Below are positions 42,505-51,803 of a stretch of DNA of 64,000 bases, piece after piece. Under the pieces are notes generated by a model. It was given only the letters and a program-made list of their open reading frames with translations, was not told the origin of the DNA and searched no databases. This stretch comes from Hungatella sp. UBA3048. Lineage in GTDB: Bacteria > Bacillota > Clostridia > Lachnospirales > Lachnospiraceae. The first letter of the stretch is position 1. Each line of letters begins with the position of its first letter. The stretch lies in assembly GCA_002367105.1 (NCBI GenBank), contig DFCS01000023.1, forward strand, positions 26,849 to 90,848. Reading direction: 5' to 3'. The position numbers and the translations under genes are program-made.

Positions 42505-44280
42505 ATGAAGAAATTCAAAGACTACAGCATCACCAAAAAATTGCTTACAGCCTTTCTCAGCATGGTATTTATTATGCTTGTGATCGGCATCACAGGGATT
42601 TTGGGCATGTCCCAAATCAACAAGATGGACACCTTTTTGTACAAAGAGCAGACGGTTCCCATGAAGGACTTAATCATTGCCACCAAAAATCTGTATCAGC
42701 TTCGTGTAGATGCCAACTCAATGGCCAGCCATGCCGGTGATACCATGGAACTGGAAGCTCTGGAGAAAAGCTATGCGGAAGCAAAGAACAACTTTCTTAA
42801 TAGTTCTGCCGAGTACCGGACAAGTATCAAGAATGATGAAGCTCTAGCTTTAATAGACGAGGCAACCCAATTATTTACGGATTCCTTTGATCCCTCCATC
42901 CAAAAATGCTTAAATGCAGCCAAACAGGGGTCTAAGGACACGGCATTACAGGCTTTCGATAATGAGAAGGACAACATCCAAAAGATGTTTGATAACTTTG
43001 ACAAGCTGGTGGATGTCCGGATGAGAGTAGCTAACGAGACCAGTGAAACCAACGATTCTACCGCAATCCTCCTGACGGGTGTTCTTAGCATCATCCTTTT
43101 AGCAGGAGCAGCTATTGCCATATTCCTGGGTTTAAGAATTTCCCGCATGATCAGCCTGCCGATCGGGCAGATTGTAAAGGCTGCCGATAAAATCGCTCTT
43201 GGGCATGTGGATGTTGACTTAAAGGATGTTGACTCCAAAGATGAGACCGGTCAGCTTGCCGCCTCTTTTACCACTATGCTGGCTGGAATCCGGGATCAGG
43301 TACTCATTGCCGAAAAAATCAGCAACGGAGATTTTACACAGGAAGTTCCTCTTCGTTCTGAGGAAGACGTGCTCGGACTTGCCCTTCGAAAGATCGAGAA
43401 GGATCTCAACCGGACTCTGCTTCTTATAAACACAGCAGCCGATCAGGTAAACTCCGGCGCAGGTCAGGTATCCTCCGCAGCACAGGCCTTGGCTTCCGGT
43501 TCTACGGAACAAGCCGCTACCGTGGAAGAGCTAAACGCTGCCATTGCCACAGTAGCAAAACAGGCCAGCCAGAATGCGGATAATGTCCGTTTGGCATCTG
43601 AGTACGTTGAACAGAACGCAGCCGGAGTCAACGAAAGCAATATACGCATGCAAAGCCTGAATGCATCTATGAATAAGATCAACGCAACTTCGGAAGAAAT
43701 TTCCAGCATCACAAAAGTGATTGAGGACATCGCCTTCCAGACAAATATTCTGGCATTAAATGCCGCCATTGAAGCTGCCCGTGCCGGCAGCGCCGGAAAG
43801 GGGTTTGCAGTGGTAGCGGATGAGGTCCGGAACCTTGCAACCAAATCTGCGGAAGCGGCAAAGGAAACTGCAAACCTCATCGTTCATTCCGTAGAAGCCG
43901 TTACCGAAGGAAGACAGATGTCAGTTGATGCCGCTAAAATCCTTCAGGAAGTGGAAGAAAAATCAAAGTTTTTGGAACAGGCGATCCGGGAAATCGAATC
44001 TGCTTCTTCCCAACAGGTGGTTGCAATCGACCAGATCAACCAGGGCCTGTCACAGGTTTCTGCAGTTATACAGACAAATGCAGCAACCGCAGAAGAAAGC
44101 TCCGCTTCCAGTGAGGAGCTGGCAGCACAGTCCGAGACACTGCAGCAGGAAGTTGGAAAATTCAAATTAAATGGAGAACAAACGGATTTTCATAAGGAAT
44201 ACGTTCCTTCCTTTGAGCGCGCAGAACCGGAATTTTATTCAGGCAATTCAACACTTTATGATTATTCCGGCAAGTATTGA
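42505..44280 (+). CDS. Methyl-accepting chemotaxis protein
   Basis: 591 residues; AGGAGG precedes the ATG. TM1 about 13-33 (LLTAFLSMVFIMLVIGITGI), a four-helix-bundle extracellular sensor to about 190 (4HB_MCP-like), TM2 about 190-213, a HAMP domain to about 265 (SRMISLPIGQIVKAADKIAL), then the cytoplasmic coiled coil. The signalling tip carries IAFQTNILALNAAIEAARAG and GKGFAVVADEVRNLA. It would bind a small ligand outside the cell and control CheA through CheW. The ligand is unknown. It is divergent from the sugar operon but has its own promoter. No chemotaxis or flagellar genes are in the window. The C-terminal tail lacks an obvious CheR-tethering pentapeptide. Confidence 0.95.
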   Translation: MKKFKDYSITKKLLTAFLSMVFIMLVIGITGILGMSQINKMDTFLYKEQTVPMKDLIIATKNLYQLRVDANSMASHAGDTMELEALEKSYAEAKNNFLNSSAEYRTSIKNDEALALIDEATQLFTDSFDPSIQKCLNAAKQGSKDTALQAFDNEKDNIQKMFDNFDKLVDVRMRVANETSETNDSTAILLTGVLSIILLAGAAIAIFLGLRISRMISLPIGQIVKAADKIALGHVDVDLKDVDSKDETGQLAASFTTMLAGIRDQVLIAEKISNGDFTQEVPLRSEEDVLGLALRKIEKDLNRTLLLINTAADQVNSGAGQVSSAAQALASGSTEQAATVEELNAAIATVAKQASQNADNVRLASEYVEQNAAGVNESNIRMQSLNASMNKINATSEEISSITKVIEDIAFQTNILALNAAIEAARAGSAGKGFAVVADEVRNLATKSAEAAKETANLIVHSVEAVTEGRQMSVDAAKILQEVEEKSKFLEQAIREIESASSQQVVAIDQINQGLSQVSAVIQTNAATAEESSASSEELAAQSETLQQEVGKFKLNGEQTDFHKEYVPSFERAEPEFYSGNSTLYDYSGKY

Positions 44281-44345
44281 TAATAGGAAACAATCTCAGA
44301 TTACATAGGGCTGCCACAACATAGCCTATAGTCACAAAATAGTAT

Positions 44346-44396
44346 AAAAAATGAGCTTTGATTGGCCTGACAGCCACTCTCAAAGCTCATTTTTTA
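44346..44396. terminator. Bidirectional terminator
   Basis: Arms AAAAATGAGCTTTGA and TCAAAGCTCATTTTT around an 18-nt loop, with A and T runs outside. It separates the convergent chemoreceptor and ABC-F genes. Confidence 0.85.
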
Positions 44397-44432
44397 TTAA
44401 CTTTCCATGCAAATTTATGTTTGAACGGAATT

Positions 44433-46316
44433 TTACATGCCTTCTTCATAAGCCGTATCAAACCATTCCAGGCACAGCTCATGCCAGTCCTCCCATGCCT
44501 TTTGCTGCTCTTCCTTTAGTCCCTCATAGCGACCGGACTCTTCCCACGTTTCTTCCTTCCAGAAATCTTCCGATCCCAGCCACCTTTCTTTCATCTCCTC
44601 CATGGCAGCCGTCAATTCCATCACCCTGTCTCTTGCCGGCAAAAGACGTTCCAGAACCAGGCCAAGCGTCCAGTCCAGGTAGGCTTCTTCCGCCGGTATC
44701 TCTCTTAACCTGTGTTTTTCTGCCTTGGGGACTGCACGCAATCCGGCGATCAGAGCCTGCTCCTCCGCCCTGATCTGTGCCGCAAGACCTTCCCCCTTCT
44801 CTGCTCTTCTAATCCGTTCCAGATAATGCTCATAACCGAAGGGATAGTAAAAGGCGGACTGATTCTCAAAGATGAGAACCGATTCTGCTACCCGGCTTAG
44901 AAAATAGCGGTCATGGGACACAAACAAAATGGTGCCCGTATAAGCCCGGAATGCAGATTCCAGGGTTTCTTTTGCCCGGATATCCATGTGGTTGGTCGGT
45001 TCATCCAGGATCAGGAAATTCGGCCTGCTCTGCAGAAGCTCTGCCAGGACAAGCCTTGCCTTTTCTCCTCCCGACAGGAGGCCCACCCGTTTTCCAGCTT
45101 CTTTTCCTCCAAACAGATATGCCCCCAATATACTCCTGACCTCTTTTTCTGTCAGGGAAGGAAACAGATCATGGAAATGCTGGGCAACGGATTTATCGGA
45201 ATCTATCTCTGAAGAATGCTGGTCAAAATAGCCGATGGTAATCTGATTTCCCAGAGAATACTCCCCTGAGACCGAAGGAATAAGACCTGCCACTGTTTTT
45301 AAAAAGGTACTTTTTCCGGCCCCGTTAGGTCCCAGGATTCCTATCTTCTGGCCCCTTCGGATCCTCATGGTCAGTTCCATGATAGGATGGTCATAACCGA
45401 TTTTCAAGTGTTCCGATTCAAAGACCCATTTGCTTCCTAAAAAGGCAGGTTCCAAAGGCCCTGTGAACATGTGGATATCATCTTCCGCCGGTTTCACTGC
45501 CTGGCCCATCCGTTCCATTGCCTTTCTTTTTGCCCTGGCAAATGAAGCTTTCCGCGGCTTATTCTTAAACCGTTCCACCAGATCATTTAAGCGATTGATC
45601 TCTTCCTGCTGCCGTTCATAAGTCTTCGTCTGGATCCTGACCGCTTTCCTCTTTTCTTCCCGGTAATGGGTATAGTTTCCAGGGTACCGGGTAAGCCTCT
45701 TTCCCGACAATTCATATACCACAGATACCGTCTGGTCCAGAAAAAAGCGGTCATGGGATACCATTACCACTGATTTATCATACTGCTTCATATACTGCTC
45801 CAGCCATTCCGTAGCCTGAATATCCAGATGATTGGTAGGTTCATCCAGAAGCAGGATATCCGGTTTTAACAGCAGATAACGGATAAGGGCAATCTTTGTC
45901 TGCTCTCCCCCGGAGAACTGGGAGATCCTTTTCTTCTTATCTTCCTTTGTAAAACCAAACCCGGTAAACAGCGTATCATATTCCCGCTCATATTCAAACC
46001 GCTCCCTTGCAAAGGGGTCCAAGGCAGGACAGGAGGACAGCAGTTCTTCCTCTACTGTCCTGTCCTTATCATCAAATGTCTGCTGTTTTAAGTATCCGAC
46101 CGTCAGTTTTCTGGAACTGGAGATTCCAGGGCCATCCCGTTTATCATCCCGGTCTAAATCCAATTCACCGGCTATCAGTTTTAAAAGTGTGGTTTTTCCG
46201 GCTCCATTGTTTCCTACCACAGCAATTTTTTCCCTGCCGTGTACTTCAAAATCAATATGTGACAGGATCAGGCTGCCTCCGGCAATGACTGTCCCATCCT
46301 TTATCTGATACAACAT
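44433..46316 (-). CDS. ABC-F family ATPase
   Basis: 627 residues, two nucleotide-binding domains and no membrane part. Domain 1: GNNGAGKTTLLKLIAGEL, FSGGEQTKIALIRYLLL, ILLLDEPTNHLD. Domain 2: GPNGAGKSTFLKTVAGL, LSGGEKARLVLAELL, LILDEPTNHMD. The interdomain linker (about residues 235-300, basic and helical: RLNDLVERFKNKPRKASFA) is the P-site tRNA-interaction motif region of ABC-F proteins. A C-terminal acidic/aromatic helical extension from about 545 is present. These proteins act on stalled ribosomes as translation factors or as antibiotic-resistance factors (Vga/Lsa/OptrA). Which applies here cannot be decided; the gene has no leader ORF or attenuator I can identify. Confidence 0.92.
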   Translation of the reverse strand: MLYQIKDGTVIAGGSLILSHIDFEVHGREKIAVVGNNGAGKTTLLKLIAGELDLDRDDKRDGPGISSSRKLTVGYLKQQTFDDKDRTVEEELLSSCPALDPFARERFEYEREYDTLFTGFGFTKEDKKKRISQFSGGEQTKIALIRYLLLKPDILLLDEPTNHLDIQATEWLEQYMKQYDKSVVMVSHDRFFLDQTVSVVYELSGKRLTRYPGNYTHYREEKRKAVRIQTKTYERQQEEINRLNDLVERFKNKPRKASFARAKRKAMERMGQAVKPAEDDIHMFTGPLEPAFLGSKWVFESEHLKIGYDHPIMELTMRIRRGQKIGILGPNGAGKSTFLKTVAGLIPSVSGEYSLGNQITIGYFDQHSSEIDSDKSVAQHFHDLFPSLTEKEVRSILGAYLFGGKEAGKRVGLLSGGEKARLVLAELLQSRPNFLILDEPTNHMDIRAKETLESAFRAYTGTILFVSHDRYFLSRVAESVLIFENQSAFYYPFGYEHYLERIRRAEKGEGLAAQIRAEEQALIAGLRAVPKAEKHRLREIPAEEAYLDWTLGLVLERLLPARDRVMELTAAMEEMKERWLGSEDFWKEETWEESGRYEGLKEEQQKAWEDWHELCLEWFDTAYEEGM

Positions 46317-46372
46317 TTTAAAATTTTCCTGTTCTCGAATTAATTTTATTCCGGCTTCCGCTTCCCATGAAG

Positions 46373-47674
46373 CTATAAGGAATCATGGACCTTGGCCCGC
46401 GCGCTTCTGTCCTTGACAGATTGATACACCGGTACCAGGAAGGTGGCTATGAGACCTCCTGCAAAGCCATTATTATAAAGGTTCATTCCGCCGTAAACAA
46501 TGCCTACATTAAGGGCAGCGGCAGAGTGTAAAAATCCGGCTATCATACCCGCTAAAATGCCGAATTCACCGGCAATCGGCGCAAGGGTTGTAGACAATAA
46601 AAGTGCAAGAAGAGCGTTGGGATCCGTAATGCTCCAGTTCTGGACCGCTCCTCCAAGTATCACTCCCATCATGATAGGGAGAATGTTCCGCAGGTGCTTT
46701 CCTGTTGCACTGAAGCCTACAATGGTGAAGATCCCCCCAATCGTAGGTCCGTTTAACGCTCCTCCAGACATAACAAGGATCAATGTTGCTACAATTCCGT
46801 TAATCCCCATATTAAGGAGTGTAGGCGCAAATCCCTCACTCTTTACATAATCCGTTCCGCTGAGACCATAGGTTTTCAGTATTTCCAGATAACGCTTTCC
46901 AACATTCTCTGACAGCAGGAGTGCAAATATTATCATACCAAAAAACAAAAACAGAAGCAACCTTGCAAACAGCTCATTGTTGCCCTCAAACCAGATCAGT
47001 CTTGACTCAATGGTAATTCCAAAGGACTTCATCAGTGATACAATCACCGTGGCAATGATGCCGGCGGAAAATCCCACGTTATAGAGAGAATATCCCTTGT
47101 GGGCGTAGTGCGTATGAGTGGACAAGGGCGGAAGTACAAATCCAATTGCCAATCCTACAAAAATGCTCAAAATCAGCCTGGACGCCAAATGCAAATTGCC
47201 GATCTGCATGATCTGAGTGATGATCGGGGACAATGAGGTCCCGTAAAAGCCAACATAAATATAACGTGTAATGGAAGTTTTGTGATAATAAGAATACAGG
47301 CAGATGCCCAGCATGATAGCCCATATGTTCATGATATTTTTCCCAAACAAAGAAAAACCAAACATAAGAAAGCATGAGGTTATAGTATGGCCGCTCATCT
47401 CCATACCAAGAAAATATACAATTGCAATACTTAATAAGGTTAATACACCCGCATTAACAAAAGCAGCTCCTACGCCGCCAATAGCAAAATAATCCGTAAT
47501 CAGGAAATCTGGCTCCCTGACAATCGTAATGATACCCCTCCGGATTTCATCGAACGGCTGCAGTAAGAGGCCTGCAACAATAAAATAAATCGGCACCAGG
47601 GCAAGAATTTGGAATTTCGTCCGCCTGGACAGCGGTCCGCAATTTCTCACTTTTAGTGAAAGTTGTCCTGTCAT
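46373..47674 (-). CDS. DUF1576 family membrane protein
   Basis: 433 residues with about ten to twelve hydrophobic helices. It has two similar halves, each with a G-rich pattern (YNVGFSAGIIATVIVSLMKS and YNNGFAGGLIATFLVPVYQS; YFAIGGVGAAFVNAGVLTL and NMGINGIVATLILVMSGG), suggesting an internal duplication. This matches DUF1576, a family of uncharacterised membrane proteins in Firmicutes; the inverted-repeat helices suggest a transporter or channel. The gene is upstream of the ABC-F gene (56 nt gap) and convergent with nothing, and is followed on the far side by the ATPase terminator. Function unknown. Confidence 0.85.
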   Translation of the reverse strand: MTGQLSLKVRNCGPLSRRTKFQILALVPIYFIVAGLLLQPFDEIRRGIITIVREPDFLITDYFAIGGVGAAFVNAGVLTLLSIAIVYFLGMEMSGHTITSCFLMFGFSLFGKNIMNIWAIMLGICLYSYYHKTSITRYIYVGFYGTSLSPIITQIMQIGNLHLASRLILSIFVGLAIGFVLPPLSTHTHYAHKGYSLYNVGFSAGIIATVIVSLMKSFGITIESRLIWFEGNNELFARLLLFLFFGMIIFALLLSENVGKRYLEILKTYGLSGTDYVKSEGFAPTLLNMGINGIVATLILVMSGGALNGPTIGGIFTIVGFSATGKHLRNILPIMMGVILGGAVQNWSITDPNALLALLLSTTLAPIAGEFGILAGMIAGFLHSAAALNVGIVYGGMNLYNNGFAGGLIATFLVPVYQSVKDRSARAKVHDSL

Positions 47675-47732
47675 GTGTCGTCCCTTTCTCCTATATTTAA
47701 TTTTTTATGTACGGAAATATTTTATCATTTTT

Positions 47733-47776
47733 AAAAAAGAGGTTCAACACTTTTTTTATGGTTGAACCTCTTTTTT
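47733..47776 (-). terminator. Terminator of the P-type ATPase gene
   Basis: Sixteen-nt arms AAAAAAGAGGTTCAAC and GTTGAACCTCTTTTTT around a 12-nt loop, followed by T on the minus strand. It starts 9 nt after the ATPase stop. Confidence 0.88.
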
Positions 47777-47784
47777 AGTAGTAA

Positions 47785-50388
47785 TTATTTCCTGTTTTCC
47801 TTTATGATTTTTGCTAACTGTATAATAATCGTAGGAATGAATGCAAGACCATATATAATGCCAATCTGGCTGGCGGTAAGGGGCGCTACAGAAAACAGCT
47901 TTCCAAGGATAGGCACAAACATAACAAGGCTCAACAGGATAACACCTGACAGGAATGCTAAAAGACTGTACCAGTTGCTTGCAAAACCCAGACGGAAGAT
48001 AGAATGCCGGCTTCTGCAGTTAAATCCGTGGAACAGCCGGGAAAGGGTCAGGGTACAAAAGGCCATGGTGCTGGCTGTTGCTGCACTGCCCTGCTTTAAT
48101 CCGATATGGAAAGCCGTCATGGTACATACGGCAATCAGTGCGCCCTGCACCAGTATCTTAAGCATAAATTCTTTGGACAGGATTCCCTCTTTGGGATCTC
48201 TTGGCTTCCTGTTAAGCAGGCCGTGCTCCGCAGGCTCCATACCAATAGCGATTGCCGGAAGGGAGTCAGTCAGCAGGTTAATGAACAGCAGATGAACCGG
48301 TGCAAAGGGAACAGGAAGAGCCATAAACGATGTATACAGGACGGAAAGGATTCCCGCCATGTTGCCGGACAGCAAAAACTGAATGGCGTTCTTAATGTTC
48401 CGGTAAACATTACGGCCGTTGGCAACTGCCTTTATAATGGTTGCAAAATTATCATCTGCCAGAATCATAGATGCAGCATCCTTGGAAACCTCCGTACCGG
48501 TGATTCCCATAGCCACTCCAATGTCGGCTTTCTTTAATGCAGGAGCATCATTGACTCCGTCTCCTGTCATGGAAACAACATTTCCCCGCCTCTGCCATGC
48601 ATCCACAATGCGGATCTTATTTTCCGGCGATACTCTGGCATATACGGAAGTCTTGGTAATATTTAAGTCAAGCTCTTCATCAGTCATAGCGTCTAATTCT
48701 GCACCGGTAACTGCCATATCTCCCTTTTCGAAAATTCCGATCTGCTTTGCTATGGCAGTTGCCGTGATCTTATGATCTCCGGTGATCATTACCGGCCGGA
48801 TTCCTGCCCGTTTGGCATCGGCCACCGCAGCCTTAGACTCTACTCTCGGCGGATCAACCATGGAGATAAGCCCAATAAAAATAAAGTTGTTTTCTGATTT
48901 CAAGGAAAGCACATGGTCTTCTTCTACTTCCTTATAGGCAAAAGCAAGCACCCGGAGTCCATTCTCTGAAAATCTCATATTCTGCTCCAGGATATTCTCC
49001 CGGTCTTTTTCTGTCAGTTCCCTGACTCCTTCCGAGGTACGGATATGGGAGGTCCGGTACAGCAATACATCCACCGCGCCCTTTGTCAGTATGGTAGGAA
49101 CACCATGGAGCTGGTATTTTGTGCTCATCAGCTTCCGGTCGGAATCAAATGGAATCTCTTCCAGACGATGCATCATTTCCCTGATGAGATCATGGCTTAA
49201 ACTGACTTTTCCTGCCATTTCAAGAAGGGCATACTCCGTAGGATCTCCGATTCCCTTTCCTTCTACAATAGAAGAATCGTTGGTCAGCAGCGCATCGTAA
49301 AGCAGATACCGGTGGAGCTGGCTGCGAAGGTCTAACTCATCCGGTTGACAGACTTTGCCATCCACATAGATATCCTTTACAGTCATCTTATTTTGTGTCA
49401 GGGTTCCGGTCTTATCAGAACAGATGACGGAAACACAGCCAAGGCTTTCCACCGCCTTTAATTCTTTTATAATGGCATTTTCCCTTGCCATTCGCTGTGT
49501 CCCCATTGCCTGTACAATGGTTACAATGGAACTTAAGGCCTCCGGAATTGCAGCAACTGCAAGAGCCACAGCAAACATCAGGGAGTCTAAAAGGGGCATT
49601 TTACGATAAATGCTTAACAGGAACACCAGGGCACAGATTACCATGATGACCATGGCAAGCCGGCTGGAAAACTGATCCAGACTGACCTGCAAAGGTGTTT
49701 TTTTCTCCTTAGTCGCATTCATCAGGCTGGCGATCTTTCCGATCTCCGTATCCATTCCTGTTCCGGTGACAGCGACAACCGCTCTGCCGTAAGTAACCAG
49801 GCTTCCGGAATAAACCATATTGGTCCGGTCTGCCAGAGGCGCTTCTGCATCAAGAGACCCGTCTTCCTTATCCACATTGGTAGATTCGCCGGTTAAGGAG
49901 CTTTCGTTTACCTGAAGGGAATAATTGTTAAGAATCCGTCCATCAACCACTACCATATCTCCGGCTTCCAGAAGCAGGATATCTCCGGGAACCACGCCTT
50001 TGGAAGCGATCTCAGCCTTTTGTCCATCCCGGATCACTTTGGCAGTTGGTGACGATAAGGATTTTAAGCTTGCCAGGGATTTCTGGGCCTTTTCATGCTG
50101 AACGGTTCCAAGAACCGCATTTAACACAATGACCGCTACGATAACGATCGTACTTTCTGCATTTCCTGAAAGCATGGAAATGACAGCCGCTGCAATCAGA
50201 ATGACCACCAGCAGATCACGGAACTGCTCGGCAAATACTTGAAGGGTGCTTTTTTTCTTTCCCTCCTCCAGAATATTTTCTCCCTTGCTGGCAAGAAGTC
50301 CGGCTGCTTCTGTTGCACTTAAGCCTTCCTTTGATGTATGAAGCGCTTCTAAAACTTCTTCTTCTGTTTTCTGATACCAGTCTTTCAA
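47785..50388 (-). CDS. PMCA-type P-type cation ATPase, probable Mn2+ exporter
   Basis: About 867 residues if translation starts at the TTG at 50388, which has GGAGG 5 nt upstream; ATG codons at 50400 and 50433 lack a good site. Motifs in order: actuator LTGES, TM4 PEALSSIVTI, phosphorylation CSDKTGTLTQNKM, nucleotide site KGAVDVLLYRT, TGDHKITA, hinge MTGDGVNDAPALKKADIG and a C-terminal group of helices with a conserved NLLTDSLPAIA. By family it is a Ca2+-transporting ATPase. However, its mRNA leader carries a Mn2+-sensing yybP-ykoY riboswitch with an overlapping terminator, as do Mn2+-exporting relatives (Streptococcus MgtA, Lactococcus YoaB). Inference: it exports Mn2+ and perhaps Ca2+ when Mn2+ is high. 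It has its own promoter and terminator. Confidence 0.93.
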   Translation of the reverse strand: MKDWYQKTEEEVLEALHTSKEGLSATEAAGLLASKGENILEEGKKKSTLQVFAEQFRDLLVVILIAAAVISMLSGNAESTIVIVAVIVLNAVLGTVQHEKAQKSLASLKSLSSPTAKVIRDGQKAEIASKGVVPGDILLLEAGDMVVVDGRILNNYSLQVNESSLTGESTNVDKEDGSLDAEAPLADRTNMVYSGSLVTYGRAVVAVTGTGMDTEIGKIASLMNATKEKKTPLQVSLDQFSSRLAMVIMVICALVFLLSIYRKMPLLDSLMFAVALAVAAIPEALSSIVTIVQAMGTQRMARENAIIKELKAVESLGCVSVICSDKTGTLTQNKMTVKDIYVDGKVCQPDELDLRSQLHRYLLYDALLTNDSSIVEGKGIGDPTEYALLEMAGKVSLSHDLIREMMHRLEEIPFDSDRKLMSTKYQLHGVPTILTKGAVDVLLYRTSHIRTSEGVRELTEKDRENILEQNMRFSENGLRVLAFAYKEVEEDHVLSLKSENNFIFIGLISMVDPPRVESKAAVADAKRAGIRPVMITGDHKITATAIAKQIGIFEKGDMAVTGAELDAMTDEELDLNITKTSVYARVSPENKIRIVDAWQRRGNVVSMTGDGVNDAPALKKADIGVAMGITGTEVSKDAASMILADDNFATIIKAVANGRNVYRNIKNAIQFLLSGNMAGILSVLYTSFMALPVPFAPVHLLFINLLTDSLPAIAIGMEPAEHGLLNRKPRDPKEGILSKEFMLKILVQGALIAVCTMTAFHIGLKQGSAATASTMAFCTLTLSRLFHGFNCRSRHSIFRLGFASNWYSLLAFLSGVILLSLVMFVPILGKLFSVAPLTASQIGIIYGLAFIPTIIIQLAKIIKENRK

Positions 50389-50465
50389 ACTTTCCTCCAT
50401 TCTGCTGCCCATACGGACAGCCTGCATCAACATGTACTGTTTGATCTCTCTGATTTATTATTGCC

Positions 50466-50545
50466 CCAAAAAGAAAAAGAAAAAGACTTTTAATGCACTT
50501 ATTCTGAAAAATATTAAATGTTCAGAATAAATACATTAAAAGTCT
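50466..50545 (-). terminator. Riboswitch-controlled terminator before the ATPase gene
   Basis: 24-nt arms (50522-50545 and 50484-50507) pair with two mismatches, followed on the mRNA by UCUUUUUCUUUUUCUUUUU. The first 12 nt of the 5' arm (AGACTTTTAATG) are also the 3' strand of the riboswitch P1 helix, so the two structures exclude each other. Confidence 0.85.
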
Positions 50546-50630
50546 GGTAACCATTGTCTGGCATGCACCACCAGACTGCCCTTTGTCAGTCAGGATGTTG
50601 ATGATGCATTAAAACTACTCCCTCTTAATG
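50534..50630 (-). ncRNA. yybP-ykoY (Mn2+) riboswitch aptamer
   Basis: On the minus strand a P1 helix CATTAAGAG/CTTTTAATG closes the element. It is followed by the conserved loop GGGAGTAG, a helix ATGCATCA/TGGTGCAT, an inner GACTG/CAGTC hairpin, then GCATGCCAGACAATGGT and ACCAGA before the 3' P1 strand. The GGGAGUAG loop and the CAUGCCA...AUGGU-AC-AGAC 3' part are hallmarks of the family. When Mn2+ is bound, P1 forms and blocks the downstream terminator, turning expression on. Its gene partner, a P-type ATPase, is one of the classic targets of this riboswitch. Confidence 0.82.
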
Positions 50631-50677
50631 AAGCATATTTAATTGTAAATCAGATACTTATGTCTTCGATCCAGACA

Positions 50678-50706
50678 ATTATACGTTCTAATGCTTTATT
50701 TGTCAA
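50678..50706 (-). promoter_or_regulatory. Consensus promoter for the riboswitch/ATPase transcript
   Basis: TTGACA (50701-50706), 17 nt, TATAAT (50678-50683) on the minus strand: a perfect sigma-A promoter placed about 48 nt before the riboswitch P1 strand. Confidence 0.85.
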
Positions 50707-50745
50707 TCATCATTTTTTTCTGTATGGCTTTTCCCCTGTCTTCCG

Positions 50746-51762
50746 TCACAGAATCACGTTTACTTTCATATAGTTACCGGAATTTTGTTCAATATCAGCG
50801 ATCACTGCCGGGGTTTCTTCCATCGTAACGGTTTTGGTCAGTATTTTCCTCACATCTACCCTGCCTGAATGGATCAGCTCAATGGCTTCTTCAAATTCAT
50901 TGGCACTGGTACGGGCACCGCGGATATCAATTTCCTTTCTGGTGATCATATCGGTAGGGAGCGGAGTTTCTTTTTTGGGCCAGCCGGTAAGCGTGATCCG
51001 GCCTGCGTTCGCTGTAATGTCAAGGGAAGAACGGACTGCCGGATTTGCGCCGGAACATTCCATAACAAGCTCTGCCAAGCGGCCATTGGTATATTCTAAT
51101 ACCTTTTCTTTCAGATTTTCTTCTGCTGAATGAATGGTATATTTTACTCCCAGCTCTTTTGCAAAAGAAAGGCGCTCTGCCACAACGTCAATGACAATTG
51201 GCTCTGCCTCATAAGCCAGAGCTGACATGGCTGCCAGAAGACCGATGGGTCCTGCCCCTATGATCGCCACATGCTCCCCTTTCTTTAAACCGCCTCTGTG
51301 AATGCCATGTAAGGCAATGGTAAGGGGCTCTGCCATCGGTGCAATATCCCATGGCATATCTTCCGGAAGCTTCCACAGCATATCAGCCGGATGTACTATA
51401 TAGTCGGACATTCCTCCCTCCACATGGACGCCAAGTACCTTTAAATCGGTACAGCAATTGGTTCGTCCAATGGAACAGGGGTAGCACTTTCCGCAAAAGA
51501 GATAGGGATCTACGATCACATGGTCTCCTTTCTTAATTCCTTTTCTGTTGTCCTCCGGAATGGATATTACCTCTCCCACAACCTCATGGCCGATAATCCT
51601 TGGATAGGATACCAGAGGATTGGTTCCCCGGTAAGCACCGATATCACTTCCGCAGATACCTGCTGCCCGTACTTTAATTAGTGCCTGCCCTTCCTTTGGC
51701 TCTGGTTTTTCATTGTCAATACATGCAACCTTCCACGGTTCTTCTAAATAAATAGCGCGCAA
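50746..51762 (-). CDS. Zinc-containing MDR dehydrogenase (sorbitol/idonate/threonine dehydrogenase type)
   Basis: 338 residues. Catalytic zinc ligands in AAGICGSDIGAYRG and GHEVVGEV; structural zinc cysteines in FCGKCYPCSIGRTNCC; Rossmann motif AIIGAGPIGLLAAMSA with an acidic residue at VIDVVAE favouring NAD(H). Such enzymes oxidise polyols, aldonates or amino-alcohols. It is the last gene of the liv-type operon, 41 nt after livF, with no terminator seen between, so it may process the imported compound. That compound therefore need not be a branched-chain amino acid. Substrate unknown. Confidence 0.9.
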   Translation of the reverse strand: MRAIYLEEPWKVACIDNEKPEPKEGQALIKVRAAGICGSDIGAYRGTNPLVSYPRIIGHEVVGEVISIPEDNRKGIKKGDHVIVDPYLFCGKCYPCSIGRTNCCTDLKVLGVHVEGGMSDYIVHPADMLWKLPEDMPWDIAPMAEPLTIALHGIHRGGLKKGEHVAIIGAGPIGLLAAMSALAYEAEPIVIDVVAERLSFAKELGVKYTIHSAEENLKEKVLEYTNGRLAELVMECSGANPAVRSSLDITANAGRITLTGWPKKETPLPTDMITRKEIDIRGARTSANEFEEAIELIHSGRVDVRKILTKTVTMEETPAVIADIEQNSGNYMKVNVIL

Positions 51763-51803
51763 TTTCTTTTACCTCCATTCATTATGTAAACAGTGGGAGG
51801 CCG

